Positions 56,364 through 63,697 of a stretch of DNA of 64,000 nucleotides are shown here, one piece after another (the first letter of the stretch is position 1; each line of letters starts with the position of its first letter). The position numbers and the translations under genes were made by a program. A model generated the notes under the pieces. That model was not told the DNA's origin. It did no database searches and was given only the letters and a program-made list of their open reading frames with translations. Source of the stretch: CAVSRC01 sp963762605 (GTDB lineage Bacteria > Pseudomonadota > Alphaproteobacteria > Rhizobiales > Kaistiaceae); assembly GCA_963762605.1 (NCBI GenBank), contig CAVXLJ010000019.1, positions 186,001 to 250,000 on the forward strand, read 5' to 3'.

Positions 56364-57619
56364 ATGCAGGCTGAACCCGTGCCCGCGCCCGAGTTGAAGG
56401 CCGCGGAGACGACCGGCGATGTCGCCGGGGCGTTCGAAGACTTCATGACGACCTTCGAGGCGTTCAAGGCGGAGAACGATTCCCGCCTCGCCGAGATCGA
56501 GCAGAAGCGCGTCGCCGACGTGCTGACGGTGGAGAAGGTCGACCGCATCAATCGCGCGCTCGACGAGCAGAAGCGGCTGATGGATTCGCTGGTGCTGAAG
56601 GCGCGACGGCCGCTTCTCGGCCGCGACGGCCAGCCGCTCTCGGCAACAGCCATCGAGCACAAGGCAGCCTTCGAGGCCTATGTGCGTGGTGGCGCCGAGG
56701 AGGCGCTGCGGGCGATCGAGAAGAAGGCGCTGTCGGTGGCCTCCGACGGCGGCTATCTGGTGCCCGACGAGACCGAGCGCGAGATCGGCCGGCGCTTGTC
56801 CGCCGCTTCGCCGATCCGGGCGATCGCCGGCGTGCGCCAGGTTTCGGGCTCGACCTACAAGAAGCCCTTCGTCACCGCCGGTGCGGCAACCGGCTGGGTG
56901 GGCGAGACCGATGCACGGCCTGAGACCACCTCAGCCGACGCTCTCCGAGCTCGAGTTCCCGACCATGGAGCTCTACGCCATGCCAGCGGCGACCGGCACG
57001 CTCCTCGACGACAGCGCCGTCAACATCGACGAGTGGCTGGCCGGCGAGGTCGAGACCGTCTTCGCCGAACAGGAGGGCACGGCCTTCGTCACCGGCGACG
57101 GCGACAAGAAGCCGACCGGCTTCCTCTCCTATACGACCGTGGCCGAGTCCGAACTGGGCCTGGGAGAAGATCGGCTATGTCGTGACCGGCGTCGACGGCG
57201 CCTGGCCGGCGGCAACGCCCTCCGACATCCTGGTCGATCTCGTCTATGCGCTGAAGGCCGGCTATCGCCAGAACGGCACCTGGGTGATGAACCGCGCCAC
57301 CCAGGCGGCGATCCGCAAGATGAAGGACGACAGCGACAACTACATCTGGCAGCCCGCGGCGGTCGCCGGCCAGCCGGCGAGCCTGATGAACTTCCCGATC
57401 GCTGAATCGGAGGACATGCCCGACGTCGCCTCCGACGCCTTCGCCATCGCCTTCGGCGATTTCCGCCGCGGCTATCTGATCGTCGACCGCGTCGGCGTGC
57501 GCGTCCTGCGCGATCCCTATTCCGCCAAGCCCTACGTGCTCTTCTACACCACCAAGCGCGTGGGCGGCGGCGTGCAGGACTTCGACGCGATCAAGCTCCT
57601 CAAGTTCGGCACGGCCTGA
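56364..57619 (+). pseudogene. GTA major capsid protein (g5) with two frameshifts
   Basis: The HK97-fold capsid gene begins at ATG 56364 (AGGAAGAG upstream) with a helical delta domain (about 1-95). An extra T at 56931 interrupts ETDARPETT before QPTLSELEFPTMELYAMP. An extra C at about 57154 interrupts before WAWEKIGYVVTGVDG. The last part (YALKAGYRQNGTWVMNRAT to FYTTKRVGGGVQDFDAIKLLKFG) ends at 57619. Removing both bases gives 417 residues, a normal length. No stop codon or other damage is present in the restored frame. Confidence 0.85.
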
Positions 57620-57693
57620 GCCGCCCCGTCCCTCCCGGGCCTGTGCCGACGGGCGGCCTCGCGGGCGATGAGCCCGTGGGGCCGTCTGCGAGC

Positions 57694-57803
57694 TGGCAAT
57701 CGGCAGTCGATGACCGGCAGTGGATCGGCAATCGGCAGTCGGCAGTCGGGTTGCTGAGCCGGCCGCCAACTCCCGACTGCCCACTGCCGATTGCCTATTG
57801 CCG
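57694..57803. repeat. family-B long inverted repeat between capsid and adaptor genes
   Basis: The left arm (57694-57750) has repeated GGCAATCGGCAGTCG units. The right arm (57772-57803) reads CCCGACTGCCCACTGCCGA followed by TTGCC units. The repeat ends 11 bases before the next ATG. Confidence 0.85.
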
Positions 57804-57814
57804 TGGAGATTTTC

Positions 57815-58391
57815 ATGACCGCAGCACTCATTACAGCGCCGGCGCTGGAGCCGGTGACGCTTGCCGATGCCAAGGCGCATCTGCGCCTCGACGCGGACGA
57901 TGACGACCAGCTCCTCAACGCGGCGATCGTCGCGGCGCGCGTGCATGTGGAGGCGCTCACGCGCCGCCTGCTCATCGAACAGGGCTGGCGCGTCTATCTC
58001 GACCAGTGGCCGAAGCAAGCGCATCGTGAGGCTGACGCCAGCGCCGCTGATCTCGGTCGATGCGGTCACCGTCTACGACGCCAATGGCGACCCGACTGTG
58101 GTCAGCGAGGACGACTACGAGGTTGATGCGGTCGCCGTGCCCGGACGGTTGGTGCTCTCGGGCGCCGCGCCCGTCGTCGTCGGCAAGGCGGTGAACGGCA
58201 TCGAGATCGACGTGACCGCGGGATACGGCCCGTCGAGCATCGAGGTGCCGGCGCCGCTCCGTCAGGCGGTCATGATGCTGGTCGCCCACTGGTACGAGCA
58301 TCGCGGCGTCGTCGGCCATGACATGGCTGGCGCCATACCACCGCTGGGTTTCGACGCACTGATCGCGCCCTACCGGATCCTGTCGTTATGA
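57815..58391 (+). pseudogene. GTA head-tail adaptor (g6) with one frameshift
   Basis: ATG 57815 opens a gp6-like connector (PVTLADAKAHLRLDADDDDQLLNAAIVAAR). An extra A at about 58013 shifts the frame between LDQWP and SKRIVRLTPAPLISVDAV. The remainder (VTAGYGPSSIEVPAPLRQAVMMLVAHWYEHR) stops at 58391. One deletion restores 191 residues. The end overlaps the next start (ATGA). Confidence 0.85.
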
Positions 58392-58726
58392 GCGCGGCGG
58401 CGGACTACGACACTGGCTGGCTGCGCCACCGGGTGACGGTCGAATCCGGCGCCAGCGCGCCGGACGGTACCGGCGGCGAGACGGTGCTGTGGGACACGCT
58501 GGCGACGCTGTGGGCGCATATCGAGCCGACGAGCGCCGGCGAGAAGATCGTTGCCGGGCATCTCTCCGGCGTCGTCACCCATCTGGTGACCTTCCGTTTT
58601 CGCGAGGATCTCTCCGGCGGCATGCGCGTCGCCTTCCGCGGACGCACCTTCCGCGTTCTCGCCGTCCACGACCCCGACGAGCGCCGCCGCTATCTGGTCG
58701 CCAAATGCATGGAGGAAGCGCCATGA
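58388..58726 (+). CDS. GTA head closure/stopper protein (g7)
   Basis: The 112-residue protein fits phage head-tail joining proteins (WLRHRVTVESGASAPDGTGGE, LWAHIEPTSAGEKIVAGH, MRVAFRGRTFRVLAVHDPDERRRYL). It seals the portal and links it to the tail. It overlaps its neighbours at both ends by four bases. Confidence 0.88.
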   Translation: MSAAADYDTGWLRHRVTVESGASAPDGTGGETVLWDTLATLWAHIEPTSAGEKIVAGHLSGVVTHLVTFRFREDLSGGMRVAFRGRTFRVLAVHDPDERRRYLVAKCMEEAP

Positions 58727-58986
58727 ACGACGCGCTGAGGCTGACCGGCAGCGACCTGGTGCGGGCACTTGGGCGCGCGTCGCCGGCCATCGACCGGGCG
58801 GCACGTCAACAGGCCGAGGAGGTGGCGCTCCTTGTGCACGAAGAGACGGGGGTCGTGACCCGCGTCACGCGGCGTGAGAGCGGCGACTATGTCGTCAGCA
58901 TCGAGGGTGAGGGGCTCTTCGCGCGCGAGTTCGGGTCGGTGGATGGGCCGGGCGATCCGGTCATCACGCAAGCGATGCGGGGATGA
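58723..58986 (+). CDS. GTA-locus small protein, HK97 gp10-like
   Basis: The 87-residue protein (SDLVRALGRASPAIDRAARQQAEEVA, then SGDYVVSIEGEGLFAREFGSVD) resembles the short minor tail/head component of HK97 gp10 type. ATG 58723 overlaps the previous stop. The assignment is tentative. Confidence 0.6.
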   Translation: MNDALRLTGSDLVRALGRASPAIDRAARQQAEEVALLVHEETGVVTRVTRRESGDYVVSIEGEGLFAREFGSVDGPGDPVITQAMRG

Positions 58987-59010
58987 GGCGATGACGCCCC
59001 TCGGCACAGT

Positions 59011-59127
59011 CACCTCTCCCCTGTGGGGAGAGGTCGGCGCGAAGCGCCGGGTGAGGGGGCTCCACGCTATCCGGATCGATCGGCACCCCCTCACCCTGTC
59101 CCTCTCCCCGCCGGGGAGAGGGGACGA
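59011..59127. repeat. family-A palindromic repeats, two types in tandem
   Basis: CACCTCTCCCCTGTGGGGAG and the following CGCGAAGCGCCGGGTGAGGG type (59011-59060) is followed by the CCCCTCACCCTGTCCCTCTC type (59085-59127). The tandem fills the space before the DUF3168 gene. Confidence 0.85.
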
Positions 59128-59148
59128 GTGCGGAGAGGCTGGAGGACG

Positions 59149-59559
59149 ATGGCCATGATCTCATCCGCACTTGCCCTGCAGAAGGCGGTCTATGCCGCTT
59201 TGGTCGCCGACGATGGTGTCGGCGCGCTGATCGGCGACCGCATCTATGACGGCGCGCCACGCGACGCGGTGTTTCCCTATCTCACCATCGGCCGAATGAC
59301 AGCGACCGACTGGAGCACGGGCAGTGAGGACGGCGCCGAGCACCGGCTGACGCTCGACATCTGGTCGCGCGCCCACGGCAAGAGCGAGTGCCACGCCATC
59401 GCCGAGGCGATCCGCGCCGTGCTGCACGACGCGGCGCTGGCGCTCGACGGCCACGGGCTGATCAACCTGCGCTGCGAGACCGGCGACACGATGCGCGACC
59501 CCGACGGCATCACCTTTCACGGCCGGCTGTGCTTCCGCGCGGTGACCGAGCCGGAATAG
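59149..59559 (+). CDS. GTA tail terminator, DUF3168 (g8)
   Basis: The 136-residue protein matches DUF3168 tail-completion proteins (LQKAVYAALVADDGVGALIGDRIYD, FPYLTIGRMTATDWSTG, HRLTLDIWSRAHGKSECHAI). It ends tail-tube polymerisation and links tail to head. GGAGG stands three bases before the ATG. Confidence 0.9.
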   Translation: MAMISSALALQKAVYAALVADDGVGALIGDRIYDGAPRDAVFPYLTIGRMTATDWSTGSEDGAEHRLTLDIWSRAHGKSECHAIAEAIRAVLHDAALALDGHGLINLRCETGDTMRDPDGITFHGRLCFRAVTEPE

Positions 59560-59632
59560 GCAATCGGCAGTCGGCAGTCGGCAATCGGTTGCGAGCTGTG
59601 AACGACTGCCCACTGCCTATTGCCGACTGCCC
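59559..59632. repeat. family-B long inverted repeat between DUF3168 and tail tube genes
   Basis: The left arm (59559-59588) GGCAATCGGCAGTCGGCAGT and the right arm (59603-59632) CGACTGCCCACTGCCTATTG are complementary. The repeat begins at the last base of the upstream stop codon. Confidence 0.88.
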
Positions 59633-59668
59633 CTTCGCCGATCTCTCAACAACCGGAGACTTGAAACC

Positions 59669-60082
59669 ATGACCGCACAGAAGGGCAAGGACCTTCTCCT
59701 GAAGATTGACGGCGACGGGGCAGGGACCTTCCAGACCGTCGCCGGCTTGCGCGCCAGGCGCATCAGCTTCAATGCCGAAAGCGTCGATGTGACCGATGCC
59801 GATTCCGCCGGGCGCTGGCGCGAGCTCCTGGAAGGCGCCGGCGTCAAACACGCCAGTCTCAGTGGTTCCGGCATCTTCCGCGATGCGGAAAGCGACGAGA
59901 CCGTGCGCGGCGTCTTCTTCGACGGCATCATTCGCGACTGGCAGGTCGTGGTGCCCGATTTCGGCACGCTCACCGGCGCCTTCCAGGTGACGGCGCTGGA
60001 ATATTCCGGCGAGCACAATGGCGAGCTAGCCTACCAGATGGCGCTCGAATCGGCCGGCGCGATCGCGTTCGCGGCAGCTTGA
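59669..60082 (+). CDS. GTA major tail (tube) protein, TP901-1 family (g9)
   Basis: The 137-residue protein matches TP901-1-type tail proteins (GKDLLLKIDGDGAGTFQTVAGLRARRISFN, VDVTDADSAGRWRELLEGAGVKHASLSGSGIF, FQVTALEYSGEHNGELAYQMALESAG). It forms the tail tube. The gene is intact. Confidence 0.92.
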   Translation: MTAQKGKDLLLKIDGDGAGTFQTVAGLRARRISFNAESVDVTDADSAGRWRELLEGAGVKHASLSGSGIFRDAESDETVRGVFFDGIIRDWQVVVPDFGTLTGAFQVTALEYSGEHNGELAYQMALESAGAIAFAAA

Positions 60083-60110
60083 GCGAAACGCAGCATCTGA
60101 CCCCCACCTA

Positions 60111-60192
60111 TCCTCCCCCTTGCAGGGGGGGGATCGCTTGTGGCAGCGCCGCGAGTCCCTCCTCCCCCTGAAAGGGGGAGGCTGGGAGGGGG
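60111..60192. repeat. family-A-related repeat between g9 and g10
   Basis: CCTCCCCCTTGCAGGGGGGG and CTCCCCCTGAAAGGGGGAGG hairpins are joined by an inner spacer (60140-60158) that recurs with two changes at 60609-60627 inside the g10.1 gene. Confidence 0.75.
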
Positions 60193-60221
60193 TCGTTCGC
60201 ACAACGGAAGAGGAACGCGTG

Positions 60222-60539
60222 ATGGTCAACCGGCAGCGGGGTGAGGTCGAGGCGGTGCTCGACGGACGGACATGGACGCTGTGCCTGACGCTGGCGGCGC
60301 TCGCCGAACTGGAAGCGGCGCTCGATACCGGCGACCTGATGGGCCTGGCGCGGCGCTTCGGCGAAGGCAGGCTGGCAGCAAACGATGCGATCCGCGTGAT
60401 CGGCGCTGGGCTCCGCGGCGCCGGCAACGACGTCAGCGACCCGGAGGTGGCGGCCATGCGGGCCGAAGGCGGCGCGACGGGCTATGTCGCCATCGTCGGG
60501 GACCTGCTGGCGGCGACCTTCGGCAGCGCGGATGAGTGA
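60222..60539 (+). CDS. GTA g10 protein (gene transfer agent family)
   Basis: The 105-residue protein fits the GTA-family tail-assembly protein after the tube gene (VEAVLDGRTWTLCLTLAALAELEAAL, DAIRVIGAGLRGAG). It is probably a chaperone of the tape measure. ATG 60222 has AGAGGAA upstream. The stop overlaps the next start (ATGAGTGA). Confidence 0.88.
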   Translation: MVNRQRGEVEAVLDGRTWTLCLTLAALAELEAALDTGDLMGLARRFGEGRLAANDAIRVIGAGLRGAGNDVSDPEVAAMRAEGGATGYVAIVGDLLAATFGSADE

Positions 60540-60867
60540 GAAGGCTCCCCCTCACCCGGCTCGGCCTGCGGCCTCGCCACCCTCTCCCACGAGGGGAGAG
60601 GGTTCGCTGTGGCGGCGCCGCGAATCCCAACCCTCTCCCCCTGTGGGAGAGGGTGGTGCGCGCAGCGCACCGGGTGAGGGGGAAACCTTTCCCTGGCGGC
60701 AGGCGATGGCCTTCGGCTTCGGGCGGCTAGGGCTTTCATCGCGCGACTTCTGGGCGATGACGCCGCGCGAACTGGCGGCGGCGGTGGAGGGCGTGGCCGG
60801 GCCAATCCCGGCGCCACTCGACCGCAATGCGCTGGATGCATTGATCAGGCGCTATCCGGACGAATGA
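60532..60867 (+). CDS. GTA tail assembly chaperone (g10.1) carrying an in-frame palindromic repeat
   Basis: The 111-residue frame begins at ATG 60532, overlapping the g10 stop. Residues 1-5 are followed by about 45 residues encoded by a family-A repeat (Pro-, Arg- and Gly-rich). From residue 53 the normal chaperone starts: FPWRQAMAFGFGRLGLSSRDFW then MTPRELAAAVEG. Without the repeat it would be about 66 residues, near the usual length. Alternatively translation begins at ATG 60706 and the repeat is in the leader, but then part of the conserved FPW segment would be lost. Confidence 0.75.
   Translation: MSEKAPPHPARPAASPPSPTRGEGSLWRRRESQPSPPVGEGGARSAPGEGETFPWRQAMAFGFGRLGLSSRDFWAMTPRELAAAVEGVAGPIPAPLDRNALDALIRRYPDE
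60546..60682. repeat. family-A palindromic repeat inside the g10.1 reading frame
   Basis: Two hairpin units (CCCTCTCCCACGAGGGGAGA and CCCTCTCCCCCTGTGGGAGA) are flanked by CCCCTCACCC at the left and GGGTGAGGGG at the right. No stop codon occurs in the g10.1 frame across all 137 bases. Confidence 0.88.
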
Positions 60868-60870
60868 GAA

Positions 60871-60910
60871 CTCCCCACCCGTCTCCTCGCGGGGAGGGAT
60901 GGGAGCAAGC
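60871..60910. repeat. family-A-related short palindrome before the tape-measure gene
   Basis: CTCCCCACCC, TCGCGGGGAGGG and GGGAG form a short hairpin directly after the g10.1 stop. Confidence 0.65.
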
Positions 60911-60930
60911 TGCAAGCCACGGACAAGCCA

Positions 60931-61506
60931 ATGACCACCGAGATCGACACCCTCACCATCGCCGTGACCGCCGATACGCGCGCCTTCGAGACGTCCTTGC
61001 GGGCGCTGACCGGCCAGGCGAACAACTTCTCCGGCGCCATCTCGCGCGCCTTCAGGGACGCCGTCACCGGCGGCAAGAGCTTCGAGAGCGTCCTGTCGAA
61101 TCTCGCGCTGAAGCTCGCCGGCCTGGCGCTCGACCGCGCTTTGCAGCCGGTGACGAGCGCCATCGGCAGCGGCATCGACGCGCTGTTCAAGAGCTTCGGC
61201 CTGGCTCATGGCGGGGTCGTGGCGGGCGGCGCGGTGCAGCACTTCGCCGATGGCGGGGTGGTGGCGCAGCCGACCTTGTTTCCGCTTTCCCGCGGCCTGG
61301 GGCTGATGGGCGAGGCGGGCGCCGAAGCGGTGCTGCCGCTGGCGCGCGGGCCCGACGGGACGCTCGGCGTCAAAAGCGGCGCCGCACAGCCAATCGCCGT
61401 CACCTTCAACGTGACCGCCGCCGACGCCAACTCCTTTCGCAAATCTGAGGCGCAGGTGACCGCCATGCTTGCCCGCGCCGTGGCGCGGGGGCGGCGGGGG
61501 ATGTGA
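60931..61506 (+). CDS. GTA short tail tape-measure protein (g11)
   Basis: The 191-residue protein matches the short GTA tape measure (IDTLTIAVTADTRAFETSLRALT, FRDAVTGGKSFESVLSNLALKLAG, AHGGVVAGGAVQHFADGGVV, GLMGEAGAEAVLPLARG). It sets the very short tail length of GTA particles. The gene is intact. Confidence 0.9.
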   Translation: MTTEIDTLTIAVTADTRAFETSLRALTGQANNFSGAISRAFRDAVTGGKSFESVLSNLALKLAGLALDRALQPVTSAIGSGIDALFKSFGLAHGGVVAGGAVQHFADGGVVAQPTLFPLSRGLGLMGEAGAEAVLPLARGPDGTLGVKSGAAQPIAVTFNVTAADANSFRKSEAQVTAMLARAVARGRRGM

Positions 61507-61511
61507 GGGAA

Positions 61512-61594
61512 CGGCAATCGGCAAAAGGAAGACGGCAATCGGCAGTCGGCAGTCGGAATTGAGGTTAAGTCAACTGCCTACTGCCGACTGCCCT
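61512..61594. repeat. family-B long inverted repeat between tape measure and DUF2460 genes
   Basis: The left arm (61512-61556) carries three GGCAATCGG or GGCAGTCGG units. The right arm (61572-61594) has ACTGCCTACTGCCGACTGCC. It lies six bases after the tape-measure stop. Confidence 0.85.
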
Positions 61595-61629
61595 CATGCG
61601 GCAACGTTTGACGCGAAGGATGAATTCCC

Positions 61630-62268
61630 ATGCCCGCGCTTATTGCCTTCCATGAGGTGCGTTTCCCGACCGCCATCGCCTTTGGCGCCAGTGGCGGGCC
61701 GGAGCGCAAGACCGATATCGTCGCGCTCGGCTCCGGCCACGAGGAGCGCAACAGCCGCTGGGCGGATTCGCGCCGGCGCTACAATGCCGGCTATGGCGTC
61801 AAGTCGCTCGACGACCTGCATGCGGTCATAGCCTTCTTCGAGGAGCGGCGCGGCCGGCTCTATGGATTTCGCTGGAAGGACCGCGCCGACTGGAAGAGCT
61901 GCGCGCCCAATGCGACGCCGGCCGCCGGCGATCAGGTAATCGGCACCGGCGACGGCGAGACGACCGCTTTTCAGCTCGTGAAGACCTATGGCGCCGAGCA
62001 CGCCCCGTGGACGCGCACGATCGCCAAGCCGGTCGCCGGCTCCATCCTGGTGGCGGTCGACGGCGTGCCGCTCAGCGAAGGCTGGAGCTGCGATGACACC
62101 ACCGGCCTGGTGACATTTTCGGCGGCACCGGAGGAGGGGGCGGCGATCACCGCCGGCTACCAATTCGACGTTCCGGTGCGTTTCGACAGCGACACGCTGG
62201 AGATCAACCTCTCCCACTTCACCGCCGGGGATATTCCAGCGGTGCCGCTGGTGGAGATTCGTTTGTAG
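61630..62268 (+). CDS. GTA distal tail protein, DUF2460 (g12)
   Basis: The 212-residue protein matches DUF2460/TIGR02217 (ERNSRWADSRRRYNAGYGVKSLDDL, FFEERRGRLYGFRWKDRADWKSC, FDVPVRFDSDTLEINLSHF). It forms the ring at the tail end. The gene is intact. Confidence 0.93.
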   Translation: MPALIAFHEVRFPTAIAFGASGGPERKTDIVALGSGHEERNSRWADSRRRYNAGYGVKSLDDLHAVIAFFEERRGRLYGFRWKDRADWKSCAPNATPAAGDQVIGTGDGETTAFQLVKTYGAEHAPWTRTIAKPVAGSILVAVDGVPLSEGWSCDDTTGLVTFSAAPEEGAAITAGYQFDVPVRFDSDTLEINLSHFTAGDIPAVPLVEIRL

Positions 62269-62329
62269 GCAATCGGCAGTCGGCAATCGGAAACGTGATC
62301 GACTGCCGAATGCCTACTGCCGACTGCCC
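62269..62329. repeat. family-B long inverted repeat between DUF2460 and DUF2163 genes
   Basis: The left arm (62269-62290) GCAATCGGCAGTCGGCAATC and the right arm (62301-62329) CGACTGCCGAATGCCTACTG are complementary. It begins at the upstream stop codon and ends just before the next ribosome binding site (TTTGGAG). Confidence 0.88.
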
Positions 62330-62345
62330 GCTTTTTGGAGATCCC

Positions 62346-63236
62346 ATGCGCATCCTCTCTCCCGGCCTCGCCGCCCATCTGGCGGCGGGGGTGACCACGC
62401 TCTGCCGCTGCTGGAAGGTGACGCGCAGCGACTTGAGCGTGCTCGGCTTCACCGACCACGACCGCACGCTCTCCTTCGACGGTGTCGATTACGAGCCGGA
62501 AAGCGGGCTCGACGCCAGCGAGGACGTGAGCGAAACCGGCTTCGCCATCGGCGGGCTGGAGGCCGTCGGCGCACTTTCTTCCGAGCGGTTGACCACGGCC
62601 GACCTCGCCGCCGGCCTCTACGACCATGCCGAGGTTTCGGTGTGGCTGGTCAACTGGACGACGCCCGGCGAGCGCCATCTGCTCCGCCTCGGCCATCTCG
62701 GCGAGGTGACGCGCGAGGACGGCACCTTCCGCGCCGAGCTGCGCGGGCTTGCCGCCGAACTCGACCAGCCCAATGGCCGCGTCTTCCGTCATGGCTGCGA
62801 CGCGGACCTCGGCGACAAGCGCTGCGGTATCGATCTTGCCGACGCGACCTGGCGCGGCACTGGCGCGGTGATCGCGGCGGCGGGCAGGCGGCGCTTCACG
62901 GCGAGCGGGCTCGGCGATTTCGCCGAGGGCTGGTTTACCCGCGGCCGGCTTGCCTGGACAAGCGGGGCCAATCAAGGCCGCGCCATCGAGGTGCGCGCGC
63001 ACCGCGTCGCCGACGGTGTCGCCAGCGTCGAGCTGTGGCAGGCGATGGCCGGAACGATTCAGCCGGGCGATACGTTCACGGTCACCGCCGGCTGCGACAA
63101 GCTTTTTGCCACCTGTCAGGCGAAGTTCGCCAACGCGGTCAACTTCCGCGGCTTCCCGCACATGCCGGGCAACGACTTCGTTCTCTCCTATGCGCGGGCG
63201 GGAGACGGCAATGACGGGAGCGCGGTGGTGGAATGA
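62346..63236 (+). CDS. GTA hub protein, DUF2163 (g13)
   Basis: The 296-residue protein matches DUF2163/TIGR02218 (LGFTDHDRTLSFDGVDYEPESG, VFRHGCDADLGDKRCGIDL, TVTAGCDKLFATCQAKFANAVNFRGFPHMPGNDFV). The conserved cysteines bind an iron-sulfur cluster in related phage hub proteins. The gene is intact and overlaps g14 by four bases. Confidence 0.93.
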   Translation: MRILSPGLAAHLAAGVTTLCRCWKVTRSDLSVLGFTDHDRTLSFDGVDYEPESGLDASEDVSETGFAIGGLEAVGALSSERLTTADLAAGLYDHAEVSVWLVNWTTPGERHLLRLGHLGEVTREDGTFRAELRGLAAELDQPNGRVFRHGCDADLGDKRCGIDLADATWRGTGAVIAAAGRRRFTASGLGDFAEGWFTRGRLAWTSGANQGRAIEVRAHRVADGVASVELWQAMAGTIQPGDTFTVTAGCDKLFATCQAKFANAVNFRGFPHMPGNDFVLSYARAGDGNDGSAVVE

Positions 63237-63691
63237 CTGTGGTCATCACGAAAGAAGCCATCGTCGCCGAGGCGACGCGCTGGTTGGGCACGCCCTATCG
63301 CCATCAGGCCTCGCTCAAGGGCGTCGGCTGCGACTGCCTCGGCCTGCTCAGAGGCGTATGGCGCGCTTTCTTTCGCGACGAGCCGGAGGCGATGCCGGCC
63401 TATACGCCTGACTGGGCCGAGGCGCTTGGGCGCGAGACGCTGGCAGAAGCGGCCGGACGGCACATGATTGCCATCCCGATTGCGGAGGCGGGGGCAGGGG
63501 ACGTCCTGCTCTTCCGCTGGCGCGCCAACCTGCCGGCAAAGCATGCGGCAATCCTGGTTGCGCCGGACAAGTTCATCCACGCCCAGCAGGGCGCCGCGGT
63601 GGCGCTCGCGGCGCTCTCGCCCTGGTGGCGCCGGCGCATCGCCTATGCCTTCCGGTTTCCGGGGACAGGCGATCACAAACCAGATGTGTGA
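63233..63691 (+). CDS. GTA NlpC/P60 cell-wall peptidase (g14)
   Basis: The 152-residue protein matches the GTA peptidase (EATRWLGTPYRHQASLKGVGCDCLGLLRG). Cys35 in DCLGL and His104 in AKHAAIL are the likely catalytic pair. It cuts recipient peptidoglycan on DNA delivery. The next expected gene, g15, does not follow. Confidence 0.93.
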   Translation: MTVVITKEAIVAEATRWLGTPYRHQASLKGVGCDCLGLLRGVWRAFFRDEPEAMPAYTPDWAEALGRETLAEAAGRHMIAIPIAEAGAGDVLLFRWRANLPAKHAAILVAPDKFIHAQQGAAVALAALSPWWRRRIAYAFRFPGTGDHKPDV

Positions 63692-63697
63692 AGCCGA

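Noticed and set aside
60706..60867. A 53-residue g10.1 starting at ATG 60706
   Set aside because: Possible, but the conserved FPW segment lies upstream of this ATG and the coupled start at 60532 has an open frame through the repeat.
55156..62329. CRISPR-like reading of the GGCAGTCGG repeats
   Set aside because: The units are short, tandem and palindromic in pairs around genes, with no regular spacers and no cas genes.
43259..63691. Calling the 43-64 kb region an ordinary integrated prophage
   Set aside because: No integrase, repressor, replication or lysis genes are seen, and gene order and the short tape measure match an RcGTA-type cluster.
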